Assembly: GCA_020638455.1 (NCBI GenBank)
Contig: JACKIK010000001.1
Coordinates: forward strand, 806,001 to 870,000
Reading direction: 5' to 3'
Source: Hyphomonas sp.
GTDB taxonomy: Bacteria; Pseudomonadota; Alphaproteobacteria; Caulobacterales; Hyphomonadaceae
DNA length: 64,000 nucleotides
The translations under genes were made by a program, and so were the position numbers. This document shows, piece after piece, positions 1 to 9,118 of this stretch. Every line of letters begins with the position of its first letter. Within the stretch, counting starts at the first letter, position 1. Below the pieces are notes generated by a model. It saw only the letters and a list, made by a program, of their open reading frames with translations. It ran no database searches and was not told the origin of the DNA.

Positions 1-652
1 ACTTGGAAATCTCGTCGAAAACCGGCTCGTCCCGGCAGGCGTCGACGACGACGAAGGCAATCTTCGGGCGGGTCTTCTCCAGCGCATCGATCAGCTGCTG
101 CAGCGCAATACCGCCGAAGGCGAGGTCGCCCGCCGACTCGATGTCCGCATCCGTCCCGAGGAGGTAATTGTCCTGCACTTCCGGATCGGGGTCCTGCACC
201 CCGTGCCCGGTATAGTAGATAAAGCCCACCGCATCATCGCCGGCGGCATCCAGCCTGCGCCAGTAGTTCTGGAAGGTCTTGCTCAGCGACCGCGCGTCGA
301 GATCACCTTCCATGTCCACATCGAAGCCGATCTGTTCGAGCGCATGGCGGATCTGCTCTGCCTCGTCACGGGTCTGCGTCAGCTTGCTGAGCGATTGGTA
401 GTTCGACTGCCACACCACCAGCGCAAGACGGCGCTCGCCCGGATCGGCTGATGCGACCGCCACCGGCGCCGCTGCGGTTTCCGCCGATGGGGTCGGCGCA
501 GCCTCGGCGGCGCGCGCGTCAGCGGCCTTTGTGGCGGCCGGCTCCCGCCGCAGCGCGGGAACGCCGCTCCCGGGGACGAACGCGACATAGGCTGCCACTG
601 CACACGCACCAGCAACGACCAGCAGCGTCACCCAGATCCAAAGGCGTCCCAT
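1..652 (-). CDS. Caspase-fold (peptidase C14-like) protein, C-terminus outside the window
   Basis: The 217 visible residues start at an ATG at 652 and run off the left edge. Residues 4-26 form a hydrophobic anchor, followed by an Ala/Pro-rich linker (about 27-72) and a caspase p20-like domain. The expected catalytic dyad is visible as His150 in YYTGHG and Cys206 in VVVDACRDEP, the usual bacterial metacaspase/orthocaspase pattern. Family members cleave after basic residues or act as regulatory or pseudo-peptidases. The substrate here is unknown, and the domains after p20 cannot be seen. The membrane anchor suggests that the domain sits in the periplasm (inference). Confidence 0.88.
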   Translation of the reverse strand, partial: MGRLWIWVTLLVVAGACAVAAYVAFVPGSGVPALRREPAATKAADARAAEAAPTPSAETAAAPVAVASADPGERRLALVVWQSNYQSLSKLTQTRDEAEQIRHALEQIGFDVDMEGDLDARSLSKTFQNYWRRLDAAGDDAVGFIYYTGHGVQDPDPEVQDNYLLGTDADIESAGDLAFGGIALQQLIDALEKTRPKIAFVVVDACRDEPVFDEISK

Positions 653-746
653 CCCGTTCTGTTAACCGAACCGGGCGGCAGAGTCATGCCGGTTTCTGGG
701 CCAGGTTGCTGGCGGAAGAGTTCTGGGCGCAGGGGAATTGGGGGAG

Positions 747-822
747 TGGTGCCGCTAAGGTGACTTGAACACCTGACCCTCGCATTACGAATGCGATGCT
801 CTACCAGCTGAGCTATAGCGGC
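747..822 (-). tRNA. tRNA-Thr (anticodon CGT)
   Basis: The minus strand folds as a full cloverleaf of 76 nt. The acceptor stem GCCGCTA pairs with TAGCGGC, the D arm contains AGCTCAGCTGGTAGAGC, and the anticodon stem TCGCA/TGCGA encloses the loop TTCGTAA with anticodon CGT. The T arm contains GTTCAAGTC. The discriminator A and a genomically encoded CCA occupy 750-747. It reads ACG threonine codons. Confidence 0.96.
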
Positions 823-914
823 TTATCCAGTCCGGAGGGCGCCGTCATACCGGCAGACGGGCCGGATCGCAAGCCGGTTTTGCCAGACCTGCCAGCCCCG
901 CCCCAGTCCACGCG

Positions 915-2351
915 TCAGTCATCGTCCGGCGCGTAATCGAGCGGCGGGGTGAGCGGACGGTCGGGCGCTTTCGGCGCCGGTGCCGGCTCTTCCTCCTCGG
1001 GCCCCGGAAGGGCCGGCACCCGCCCGGCTTCCAGTTCCCGTCCATACGATTCATAGCGCGGGTGGATGAGCTCGCCGACATCGCCGAACGTGTAGACCAG
1101 CCGCGCCCAGCCAGCCTTGTCATAGTCGAAGGCATTGCCCTTGGGGTCGATGTCCGACCAGTCCGGCTCGCGCGAGGCCGACACCGCCATCCGGCCCCAG
1201 CGATTGGCTTCGGACGTATCGCCATAGCCCTTCAGCGCCCGCTCCATCAGCAGGCAGAGCCGCGCCGTCGGGTTCTCCTCCACCAGCAGGGCGAGCGACC
1301 GGATCGCGCCGACCCAGTCCGCCTTGTCCATCGCGATCTCGGCGGCGAGGATCCGGCTTTCCCGGTGGTTCGGATGCGTGTTGATCAGCGCCTGCAGGCG
1401 GCCGGCGATATTGGCGGCCGTATCCTGCGGCACGAGGCGGCGGGAAAGCTGCGCCAGCGCCGGATGCGGCCGCGCCTTCCAGCCGAGTTCCAGCACGCCC
1501 TGCGCCGCCTTGGCCTTGCCGTCCGTCATCAGCGCCCGCGCCCCATGGAACGCCGCCGGCGGGAAAGCGGGCGCGGCGCGGATCGCTTCCGCCAGCGCTT
1601 TCTGCGCATCCACCTTGCGGTCATGCGGCAGGCCGACGGCCCGCGCCGTGTGCAGCACCGCCCGGCGCCGGCGCAGACTGTCGCCCGAGATCGAGCCGCG
1701 CTTCTCGCCGGTCAGCAGCGTGTCGAGCGCCTTCTCCCACTCCCCTTTCGAGACCTGCAGGTCGAACAGGGAATTGAACGGCCAGTCGGCGGAGGATTTG
1801 AGCGCGAGGGCCTCTTTCGCCCGCGCCTCCGCCGTCAGCTGGTCGCCACGCTCGGAAGCCGCGGTCGCGGCGCCGCGGAGGCCCGCGAGCTGTCCGCCCG
1901 GCAGACGGGTCAGCTGGCCCCAGGCCCGCTCGGCGCCGGCCCAGTCATTATTGGCCTCGGCGGCGCGCGCCTCCAGCAACAGTTTCAGCCGCTCGTCCTC
2001 GGCATGTTTCGCTGCCTTGCGGGCCAGCTTCAGCGCCGCATCGGCATCGCCCGCCTCGGCAGCCAGCAGGCCCTCGGTCAGGGCCGAGTTCGCCTTCTTC
2101 GCCTTCGACCGCCGGCGTGACCGGCTGATCCGGCCCGGCAGCACGAACAGGCCGGAGAGGATCCACCACACCGCGGCAATCAGTGCACTGAGGAACAGCA
2201 CGCCGACCACTGCAAGGCCCGCCTTGATGCGCACCTCCTCCTGCCCCACCGGCACGGTCACCTCGCCCGGCAGCGTAAAGGCCCACCAGCCGAGCGCCAG
2301 CACGGCGACAACCATCAGCAGGATCACGAGGAAGACGATGATACGGTTCAT
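915..2351 (-). CDS. HemY-type TPR membrane protein (haem operon)
   Basis: A 478-residue protein with two N-terminal membrane segments (about 4-24 and 48-70), a basic loop (RSRRRSKAKK), and then an Ala/Leu-rich helical region of TPR-like repeats. This matches the proteobacterial HemY_N/TPR family encoded after hemD, which is not the protoporphyrinogen oxidase also called HemY. Its role in haem synthesis or haem-linked membrane assembly is poorly defined. Its start overlaps the stop of the Mic60-like gene by 4 bp (ATGA), so the two are probably translationally coupled. It is the last gene of the hemC-hemD-Mic60-hemY run. The C-terminal tail is Pro/Glu/Asp-rich. Confidence 0.85.
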   Translation of the reverse strand: MNRIIVFLVILLMVVAVLALGWWAFTLPGEVTVPVGQEEVRIKAGLAVVGVLFLSALIAAVWWILSGLFVLPGRISRSRRRSKAKKANSALTEGLLAAEAGDADAALKLARKAAKHAEDERLKLLLEARAAEANNDWAGAERAWGQLTRLPGGQLAGLRGAATAASERGDQLTAEARAKEALALKSSADWPFNSLFDLQVSKGEWEKALDTLLTGEKRGSISGDSLRRRRAVLHTARAVGLPHDRKVDAQKALAEAIRAAPAFPPAAFHGARALMTDGKAKAAQGVLELGWKARPHPALAQLSRRLVPQDTAANIAGRLQALINTHPNHRESRILAAEIAMDKADWVGAIRSLALLVEENPTARLCLLMERALKGYGDTSEANRWGRMAVSASREPDWSDIDPKGNAFDYDKAGWARLVYTFGDVGELIHPRYESYGRELEAGRVPALPGPEEEEPAPAPKAPDRPLTPPLDYAPDDD

Positions 2352-3532
2352 TGGATGTCGGATCCCCCCTCCGCCAGCAGGCGCCGCAGCGCTTCCAGCG
2401 AAGTTTCAAGACTGATGCGCCGCTTTGCGGCTTCGGTCCATGCGGCCATTTCCGCGGCCGGTGGCCCGTCGAGCCGCCCGGTATAGGTCACGGCGCCGGC
2501 AAGGTCGCCGTCCTGCAACGCATCCTCGGCGCGTGACAGCAGCGCGAACGGATCGCCATCATCCGTCCCGTCCGCCTTGCGCACGGTGACGGCCCCGCCG
2601 AACACGCGGTTGAGCCAGCCGAACCGTCCTTCGTCGCCGGCCGGCACGGCCCGGCGGGCCGCCTCGCTCGCCTTGGCAAACTCATCGCTCAGCGCCGCCA
2701 GGGTCGGCGCGCCGGTCTCGGCCACGGGCCCCAGCTGGCGGACCGCATCCAGCTTCGGCAGCGCCGTACGCAGCGTGTGGTAATCGTTCCCGAACGGCAG
2801 GCCGCGCCGCGAGGCTGCCTCGATGCCGGACAGCGCCAGCGCCGCCTCCGCCAGCGTGCTGGCCGAGGCCGCCGCCGCGCGGGCATCTTCCTCGCCTGTC
2901 TGGGCACGCCGCACGACGTCGGCGAGCGACTGGCCCTGACTTGCCTGTTCGGAAGCGGCCTGCTGCAGCCGGGCAACTTCAGCCTCCAGCGAGGCGATCC
3001 GGTCCTCATCGTCCGGCGGGGCCGGGCGGGCTTCGACCTGGTCGAGCCGCGCCGACAGCGCCGCCACGGACCGGCTCAGCGCTTCCGGCGCCGCGCCGTC
3101 TCCGGCCGGGGCCGTCTCCAACGCCTTCAGGCGTGCCTCGATGCCGGAAAGATCGACCTTGCCGCTTCCGGGCGCCGCCTTGGCCAGCGACGTGATCCGC
3201 TGGTCCAGCGCATCGACTTCGCTCCGGATATCGCCCGATCCCAGCGAGGCCTGTTCCAGTTTGTCGAGCCGCGCAGCGAGCGCACCGAGGTCGGCCGGCG
3301 CGATGCCGCCTGCCTCTGCCCTTGCCGGTTTCAGCCGGTCGGCGCCGATCCCGATCGCCCCGCCGGCCAATGCCGCGATCAGGCTGAGCACGCCCGCGCC
3401 CAGCCATCCGGGCCCGGCGCCCCGGCTTTTGCGGCGGCCGGATTTCGTCTCTTCCTCGGGGGCCGGCTCGAAGTGTGCATCGATCGGCTCCGTCGACTGG
3501 ACAGGCGCTTCAGGGGAAGAATCGTCACTCAT
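2348..3532 (-). CDS. Mic60/mitofilin-like inner-membrane coiled-coil protein
   Basis: A 394-residue protein with an acidic cytoplasmic N-terminus (1-40), one membrane segment (about residues 43-65), then a long coiled coil (about 80-220) and a C-terminal helical domain. This architecture, and the position between hemD and hemY, match the alphaproteobacterial Mic60 (COG4223) family, bacterial relatives of the mitochondrial cristae-junction protein mitofilin. In relatives it shapes intracytoplasmic membranes and contacts the outer membrane (family knowledge). The sequence itself shows only the architecture and context. It ends in a 4-bp overlap with the HemY gene. Confidence 0.8.
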   Translation of the reverse strand: MSDDSSPEAPVQSTEPIDAHFEPAPEEETKSGRRKSRGAGPGWLGAGVLSLIAALAGGAIGIGADRLKPARAEAGGIAPADLGALAARLDKLEQASLGSGDIRSEVDALDQRITSLAKAAPGSGKVDLSGIEARLKALETAPAGDGAAPEALSRSVAALSARLDQVEARPAPPDDEDRIASLEAEVARLQQAASEQASQGQSLADVVRRAQTGEEDARAAAASASTLAEAALALSGIEAASRRGLPFGNDYHTLRTALPKLDAVRQLGPVAETGAPTLAALSDEFAKASEAARRAVPAGDEGRFGWLNRVFGGAVTVRKADGTDDGDPFALLSRAEDALQDGDLAGAVTYTGRLDGPPAAEMAAWTEAAKRRISLETSLEALRRLLAEGGSDIQ

Positions 3533-3579
3533 CTGGAGTCGGGTTTACAGCGATCCTCTGGCCAAAGGAACCGGCGGGT

Positions 3580-4287
3580 TCAGAGGCCGAGCATGGCGGT
3601 GTCGAGGGCCTCCAGCAGCGCATCCTCGTTCGGTGCGGCCGCCTTGACGATGGCCGCAGCACCCGACTCCCGCAGCGGCCAAGCCGCCGCATCCGAAATC
3701 GCAACGATCACGGCGTTGCCGGGATGGGTCCACACCTCTGAGAAGACCGCCGCGCCCTTGGCAGAATGGACCAGCACGAAGCAGCGCCCGGCCGCCAGCG
3801 CTGCGGCGGCCTCCGGCGACAGCGCGCCGGTGGGCCGGGTTTCGTAGAGCGCCTCGAAGCGCGCGCCCAGCCCAGCCGCCATCAGCCGCGCGACCAGCGC
3901 GCCTGCGGCCGCCTCATTGGCAACGTGCAGGATGCCGCCCGTTCCGGCCGGCAGGGCAGCGATCATCTCCGCCGCAAGGTCCTCCGCATCGCCCGCGCCT
4001 TCATGGACGTCCGCAAAGCCCGCCCTGCGGGCCGCTTCCGCCGTCGACGGGCCGACGCACCAGGCCCTTCCCTGCCGCCAGCCGGTCGCCGCCGCGAAGA
4101 AGCGGACGCCATTGGCGCTGGTGAACACGATATGGGACACGCCCTCCGTCTCCGGAACGGCGCCTGCGATGGGCGCAAGTTCCAGCATGGGGCAAGGGAT
4201 GGCCTTCAGGCCCCTCGCCTCAAGCCGGGCCACGGTTTCAGAGGCGCCCGGCTCGGCGCGGGTCACGATGACCGGCGCGCTTACCAT
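3580..4287 (-). CDS. hemD: Uroporphyrinogen-III synthase
   Basis: This 235-residue protein cyclises hydroxymethylbilane with D-ring inversion to uroporphyrinogen III. The start MVSAPVIVTRAEPG at 4287 was chosen because it begins with the family's first beta strand and overlaps the hemC stop by 7 bp; the reading frame is open further upstream but that stretch has no family similarity. Later family-like segments are HIVFTSANGVRFF and a WCVGPSTAEAARRAG-type motif. HemD is poorly conserved as a family, and the call rests on length, these segments and linkage to hemC. Confidence 0.93.
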   Translation of the reverse strand: MVSAPVIVTRAEPGASETVARLEARGLKAIPCPMLELAPIAGAVPETEGVSHIVFTSANGVRFFAAATGWRQGRAWCVGPSTAEAARRAGFADVHEGAGDAEDLAAEMIAALPAGTGGILHVANEAAAGALVARLMAAGLGARFEALYETRPTGALSPEAAAALAAGRCFVLVHSAKGAAVFSEVWTHPGNAVIVAISDAAAWPLRESGAAAIVKAAAPNEDALLEALDTAMLGL

Positions 4288-5228
4288 TCGTCCCGGAAGG
4301 CCGGCAGCTCGCCGCCCGCCTGGCGCCGGACGATGCGGGCGATCTCCTTGCCCAGCGCCTCGAGCTGGACCGCGCTCGCGCCCTTGCGGCAGAGGCCTTC
4401 CGCGCTCCACCGCATCGACCCGTCCATGGCCAGCACTTCGCCGACCAGCTTCCAGTCCTCGCCCTCGTCGAACATGTGCGCCGCAATCGGCGTCCGGCAC
4501 GATCCGTCGAGCGCCAGAAGGAACGCGCGCTCCGCCATGGCTGCTTCCCAGGTCGGCTTGTGGTTGAGGCTGCGCACGACTGCGGCCGCCTCGCTGTCCA
4601 TGTCCTCGCGGATCACCACACCGATGATCCCCTGCGCAGCAGCCGGCAGCATCTCGGACAGCGGGATCGGGCTTGCCACCTCCTGCATGCCGAGCCGCGT
4701 CAGCCCCGCCATGGCGAGATAGGTCGCATCCGCGAGCCCCTCTTCCAGTTTCCGCATCCGGGTCGCGACATTGCCGCGGAAGGTGACGATCTCGAGATCA
4801 GGGCGCAGGGCCCGCGTCTGCGCCTCCCGCCGCAGCGAGGCCGTGCCGACTTTCGCGCCTTTCGGCAGGTCCATCAGGCTCCTCGCATGCGGCGACAGGA
4901 AGCCCTCGCGCGGGTCCTCCCGCTCCGGGAAGGCCGCGAACACCTGCCCGCCCGGCAGGACAGACGGCACATCCTTCAGGCTGTGCACCGTGACATCCAC
5001 CTCGCCCCGGTCGAGGGCCGCGTCGAGTTCGCGGGTGAACAGGCCCTTGCCGCCGGAATTGATCAGCCGCTCGGTCGTCAGCTGGTCGCCGGAGGTCGTG
5101 AAGGTGACGATCTCGCCCTTCATCGCACCGCCCGAATTGGCTGCGATGGCGGCGGCGACGTGGTTGGCCTGGAACAGCGCCAGCGGCGAACCGCGGGTGC
5201 CGATGCGGAGGATGCGGGGCTCAGTCAT
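4281..5228 (-). CDS. hemC: Porphobilinogen deaminase (hydroxymethylbilane synthase)
   Basis: A 315-residue enzyme that polymerises four porphobilinogens into hydroxymethylbilane. The N-terminal RIGTRGSPLAL motif, the loop VHSLKDVPSV (about residues 81-90) and the dipyrromethane-cofactor cysteine, Cys244 in LDGSCRTPIA, are all present. The length is typical. It is the first gene of the minus-strand haem operon and is divergent from the DUF885 lipoprotein gene, sharing a 108-bp intergenic region. Confidence 0.97.
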   Translation of the reverse strand: MTEPRILRIGTRGSPLALFQANHVAAAIAANSGGAMKGEIVTFTTSGDQLTTERLINSGGKGLFTRELDAALDRGEVDVTVHSLKDVPSVLPGGQVFAAFPEREDPREGFLSPHARSLMDLPKGAKVGTASLRREAQTRALRPDLEIVTFRGNVATRMRKLEEGLADATYLAMAGLTRLGMQEVASPIPLSEMLPAAAQGIIGVVIREDMDSEAAAVVRSLNHKPTWEAAMAERAFLLALDGSCRTPIAAHMFDEGEDWKLVGEVLAMDGSMRWSAEGLCRKGASAVQLEALGKEIARIVRRQAGGELPAFRDEW

Positions 5229-5263
5229 GTCCCTCCCCTAGCCGGACTGGAGCGGCTTGCCAA

Positions 5264-5292
5264 TTGACACGGGGCCGCGGAACGGGAATACA
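5264..5292 (+). promoter_or_regulatory. Candidate sigma-70 promoter for the DUF885 lipoprotein gene
   Basis: TTGACA at 5264-5269 is separated by 17 bp from AATACA at 5287-5292, about 45 bp before the ATG at 5337. The -35 is a perfect consensus match and the -10 is a moderate one. This is a prediction from sequence only. Confidence 0.5.
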
Positions 5293-5336
5293 GCGTCTTA
5301 TCGTTTTTCAACAAATCCCCCCATCGGAGTTTTCCC

Positions 5337-7202
5337 ATGATCAGAACTGCCGTTTCGGCCCTTGCCCTTGCGATGGCCCTTGCTGCCTGCGGCAAGCCGG
5401 CTGCCCCGACCCCGACCCACCAGGTCACCGCCGAACAACAGGCCGAGATCAGCAAGCAGCTGAACCAGTGGTTCGACGACAAGTATGAGGAATACCTGCA
5501 GTTCAGCCCGATCCAGCTGACCTTCCTCGGCCGCAAGGACCAGAACGACAAGATCGACTGCTTCACCCTCGAATGCCAGGACAAGCTGCTCGCCTTCCAG
5601 AAGGCCGCGCTGGCGGAGATGAAGTCGAAGTTCAACTACGACGACCTCTCCGACGAGGACAAACTGTCCTGGGACATCTTCGAATACCAGGAACAACAGG
5701 CCGAGCGCGCCGCAAAGTTCCGCTACAACGGCTTCGTCTACGACCAGATGAACGGCCCGCAGGGCTTCGTCCCGCAATTCCTGATCAGCTTCCACCAGGT
5801 CGACACGCCGGACGATATGAATGCCTACATCTCGCGCATCCGCGAATCCGCCCGCGCCCTCAACGAAGCGACGGACGTGGCGAAGGAATCCGCCGCCCGC
5901 GGCGTGCACGCCCCGAAATTCGCCTATGAAGGCGTGATTGACCAGTCGAAGAAGGTCATCACCGGCGCTCCGTTCACGGACGGCGAGGACAGCGCCATCT
6001 ATGCCGACGTGAAGTCCGAACTCGCAACGCTCGTCGCCGACGGCAAGATGAGCCAGGAAGACGCCGATGCGATGCAGGCCGAAGCAGCCGAGGCGCTGAA
6101 GACGGACTTCAAGCAGGCCTATGACAACATCATCGCCTTCGCGACGGCCGACATGGCGAACTCGCCGGACTCGACCCAGGCCGTCGGCGCCTTCCTGCAG
6201 CCGGACGGAGAAGCCTATTACAATAACCTGCTCGAGCAGAACACGACGACCACGCTGACCGCCGACGAGATCCACAATATCGGCCTCAGGGAAGTCGAAC
6301 GCATCCACGGCGAGATGGAAGCGATCAAGGACCAGGTCGGTTTCCAGGGCACGCTCAAGGAATTCTTCCAGATGATGCGCGACTCGAAGGATGACGAGCG
6401 CTTCTATTATCCGGACACGGATGCCGGCCGTCAGGCCTATCTCGACGATGCCACCGCCGTGATCGACAACATCAAGACCAAGCTGCCCGACTTCTTCGGC
6501 ATCCTGCCCAAGGCGGACATCGTGGTGAAACGCGTCGAACCCTTCCGCGAACAGCCGGGCGCCGCGCAGCACTACTTCCCCGGCACGCCGGACGGCTCGC
6601 GTCCCGGCACCTATTATGTCCACCTTGCCGACATGAAGGCGTTGCCGAAATCCGAGCTCGAAGTGATCGCCTATCATGAGGGCATTCCCGGCCACCACAT
6701 GCAGATCTCGATCGCGCAGGAACTCACCAATGTGCCGAAGTTCCGCACGCAGGCGGGCTTCACCGCCTATGTCGAGGGCTGGGCGCTCTATTCCGAATGG
6801 CTCGCCAAGGAATTCCCGGGCACCTATCAGGATCCGTATTCCGAATTCGGACGTCTCGGCTCCGAGATGTGGCGCGCCATCCGCCTCGTGGTCGACACCG
6901 GCATCCACACCAAGGGCTGGACCGAGGACCAGGCGATCCAGTACTTCCTCGACAATGCCGCCATCACCGACGCGCAGGCCAAGTCCGAAGTCGAACGCTA
7001 CATCGTGATGCCGGGCCAGGCGACGTCCTACAAGATCGGCATGATGAAGATCCAGGAACTGCGCAGGAAGGCCGAGACCGAGCTGGGCGACAAGTTCGAC
7101 ATCCGCGGCTTCCACGACACCGTGCTCGGCGGCGGCGCCCTGCCGCTGGACCTGCTCGAACGCCGCGTCGACCAGTGGATCGCCAGCCAGAAGGCCGCCT
7201 GA
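5337..7202 (+). CDS. DUF885 family putative metallopeptidase, lipoprotein
   Basis: A 621-residue protein beginning with a lipoprotein signal (ALAMALAACGK, lipobox Cys near residue 19). The C-terminal half contains YHEGIPGHHMQ (near residue 447), which fits a zinc-binding HExxxH-type motif, followed by YVEGWALYSE; both are hallmarks of the DUF885 family. Members are thought to be envelope peptidases, but substrates are mostly unknown. A paralogue with the same motif lies at 28915-30654. The gene has its own candidate promoter and is followed by a strong hairpin at 7229-7261. Confidence 0.92.
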   Translation: MIRTAVSALALAMALAACGKPAAPTPTHQVTAEQQAEISKQLNQWFDDKYEEYLQFSPIQLTFLGRKDQNDKIDCFTLECQDKLLAFQKAALAEMKSKFNYDDLSDEDKLSWDIFEYQEQQAERAAKFRYNGFVYDQMNGPQGFVPQFLISFHQVDTPDDMNAYISRIRESARALNEATDVAKESAARGVHAPKFAYEGVIDQSKKVITGAPFTDGEDSAIYADVKSELATLVADGKMSQEDADAMQAEAAEALKTDFKQAYDNIIAFATADMANSPDSTQAVGAFLQPDGEAYYNNLLEQNTTTTLTADEIHNIGLREVERIHGEMEAIKDQVGFQGTLKEFFQMMRDSKDDERFYYPDTDAGRQAYLDDATAVIDNIKTKLPDFFGILPKADIVVKRVEPFREQPGAAQHYFPGTPDGSRPGTYYVHLADMKALPKSELEVIAYHEGIPGHHMQISIAQELTNVPKFRTQAGFTAYVEGWALYSEWLAKEFPGTYQDPYSEFGRLGSEMWRAIRLVVDTGIHTKGWTEDQAIQYFLDNAAITDAQAKSEVERYIVMPGQATSYKIGMMKIQELRRKAETELGDKFDIRGFHDTVLGGGALPLDLLERRVDQWIASQKAA

Positions 7203-7228
7203 TCCGCTAGCGCCGTTCAGGCAACGCG

Positions 7229-7261
7229 AGGGCAGGGCTTGCCATGCGCAGGCCCTGCCCT
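7229..7261 (+). terminator. Hairpin terminator after the DUF885 gene
   Basis: A perfect 10-bp stem AGGGCAGGGC/GCCCTGCCCT encloses a 13-nt loop. It lies 27 bp after the stop codon. The following bases contain only a short T run (CTTTC), so termination may be partial. Confidence 0.6.
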
Positions 7262-7293
7262 ACGCTTTCGGGGCGAACACGCAGGAGCTTCCC

Positions 7294-8478
7294 ATGGACC
7301 TCTCCTTCAGCCCCGAGATCGAAGCTTTCCGCGCCGGCGTGCGCAGCTGGTTCGAGACGGATTTCCCGAAAGACATCATCCGGAAATACGAGGCCGGCCT
7401 GCCGCTGACGACGGCAGAGGTCCGCAAGTCCGAAATGGCCCTCGGCGAAAAGGGTTGGCTCGCGACCGCCTGGCCGGTGGACTATGGCGGCCCGGGCTGG
7501 AGCATCGAGGAGCAATACGTCTTCGACGAGGAACTCGAACGCGCCGGCGTGCCCACGGTCACCCCCATGGGCGTCGTCTATGTCGGCCCGGTGATCTACA
7601 CATTCGGCTCCGACGCCCAGAAAGCGCGCTGGCTGCCCGGCATCCGCGACGGCTCGGTCGGCTGGGCACAGGGATATTCCGAACCCGGAGCAGGTTCCGA
7701 CCTCGCCTCCCTGCAGTTCAGCGCGAAGCTGGAAAACGGCACCTACACGCTGAACGGCCACAAGATCTGGACCTCCGCCGCCCAGCATGCCGACTGGATC
7801 TTCCTGCTGGCCCGCACCTCGCAGGAAGAGAAGAAACAGCAGGGCATCAGCTTCATCTGCTGCCCCATCGATGCGCCCGGCGTCACGGTGAAACCGATCA
7901 TCACCATCGACGGCAACCATGTCCTCAACGAGGTCCTGTTCGATGACGTGAAAGTGCCGGAGGAAAACCGCATCGGCGAGGCCGGCATGGGCTGGACCTA
8001 TTCGCAATACCTGCTCGGCTTCGAACGCACCTCCTATGCCCGCATCGGCGGCAAGCGCGCCATGCTGCGGCATGTCCGCGAAGTCGCCTCCGCCACACCG
8101 GACGGCAGCGGCGCGCGCCTGCTCGACGATGCCGGCTTTGCCCGGCGCCTTGCCGAAGCCGAAATGGCCGTCGACGGCCTCGAGATGACGGTGTTCCGCA
8201 TCCTCTCGGCCCTCGCGCAGGGCGGCTCGCCCGGCGATGCCGCCTCGACGGTCAAGATCCTCGCCACCGCGACGCACCAGCAGATCACCGAACTCATGGT
8301 CGATGCGGCCGGCGCCTTCACCCAGCCGCAGATGTCCTTCTGGGCCCAAATGAATGATCCCGGCGGGTCGCCCGGCCGGGATCTCTCAACCTATTTCGCC
8401 GGGCGTGCCCAGTCGATCTATGGCGGCACCAACGAAATTCAGCGCAACATCATCGCGAAGAAAGTGCTGGGCCTCTGA
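7294..8478 (+). CDS. Acyl-CoA dehydrogenase family protein
   Basis: A 394-residue flavoenzyme of the acyl-CoA dehydrogenase fold, which introduces an alpha,beta double bond into acyl-CoA thioesters. Visible family signatures are GYSEPGAGSDLASLQ (FAD/substrate region), NGHKIWTS and the C-terminal YGGTNEIQRNIIAKKVLG. The substrate chain length cannot be read from the sequence. It stands alone between a terminator and a convergent small gene, so no pathway partner is evident nearby. Confidence 0.94.
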   Translation: MDLSFSPEIEAFRAGVRSWFETDFPKDIIRKYEAGLPLTTAEVRKSEMALGEKGWLATAWPVDYGGPGWSIEEQYVFDEELERAGVPTVTPMGVVYVGPVIYTFGSDAQKARWLPGIRDGSVGWAQGYSEPGAGSDLASLQFSAKLENGTYTLNGHKIWTSAAQHADWIFLLARTSQEEKKQQGISFICCPIDAPGVTVKPIITIDGNHVLNEVLFDDVKVPEENRIGEAGMGWTYSQYLLGFERTSYARIGGKRAMLRHVREVASATPDGSGARLLDDAGFARRLAEAEMAVDGLEMTVFRILSALAQGGSPGDAASTVKILATATHQQITELMVDAAGAFTQPQMSFWAQMNDPGGSPGRDLSTYFAGRAQSIYGGTNEIQRNIIAKKVLGL

Positions 8479-8493
8479 AGCAGGTCCGGCCCT

Positions 8494-8970
8494 TTAGTTG
8501 CAGCCGCAGCCGCCACCACCGTGGCCGCCATGCCCGCCATGACCGCGGCTGACGCGCTTGACCTTCTGATTGAAGGTGAAGGCCGACGCAGACGCCTGCA
8601 GCACGCCGGAATAGCGCGTACGGTCCTCGACGATGAATCCGCCGCCGCCGCCATAATAGCCGCTGCCGATGGAGGCACCGACACCGCCGGTAAAGCCGGA
8701 GAAATCATAGGCCGGGGCCGGCGGAGGCGCGACCACGCGGGTCACGACCGGCGGCGGGGGCGCAACGACGCGCGTCACCGTGCGGGTGACCACCGGGCAG
8801 ACCCAGCGGTCCTGGTCGTCATAATAGCCCTTGCCGCTGGCGCAGAAGGGCTGGGCTTTCAGCGGGGTGGGGCCGCGCACAGGCTTCATCGGCTTGCCAT
8901 CGGCGCCCGCAGGGGCGGCGATCAGGGCGGAAGCGAGTGCCAGAGCGGTCAGAATGTTCCATTTCGACAT
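8494..8970 (-). CDS. Small secreted Gly/His/Cys-tailed protein of unknown function
   Basis: A 158-residue protein. The start at 8970 was chosen because a signal peptide follows (residues 1-23, ending APAGADG) and a GAGGGG-like ribosome site precedes it. The mature part has valine/proline repeats (VVTRTVTRVVAPPPP, then VVTRVVAPPPA), a Gly-rich centre, and a tail HGGHGGHGGGGCGCN with alternating His and a terminal Cys pair that could bind metal. I do not recognise a family. The surrounding composition is normal for the region. Possible roles include an envelope or matrix protein; this is speculation. Confidence 0.72.
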   Translation of the reverse strand: MSKWNILTALALASALIAAPAGADGKPMKPVRGPTPLKAQPFCASGKGYYDDQDRWVCPVVTRTVTRVVAPPPPVVTRVVAPPPAPAYDFSGFTGGVGASIGSGYYGGGGGFIVEDRTRYSGVLQASASAFTFNQKVKRVSRGHGGHGGHGGGGCGCN

Positions 8971-9118
8971 GGTTTTCCCCTCCAGGGCGTGTCGTCTCGT
9001 CGATCTGCACCTGACAACGCAACGTCGAGGCCAGTTTACCAATCCGACTAAAGCGAACCGGCCGGGCCGGCGCAAATGCCTTAACCCTGCGGGAGAATGT
9101 GGGGCCCGTCTCCTCGCC

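Noticed and set aside
5298..7115. A 605-codon open frame antisense to the first DUF885 gene
   Set aside because: It is a shadow of the GC-rich coding strand, overlapping the plausible DUF885 promoter and signal peptide.
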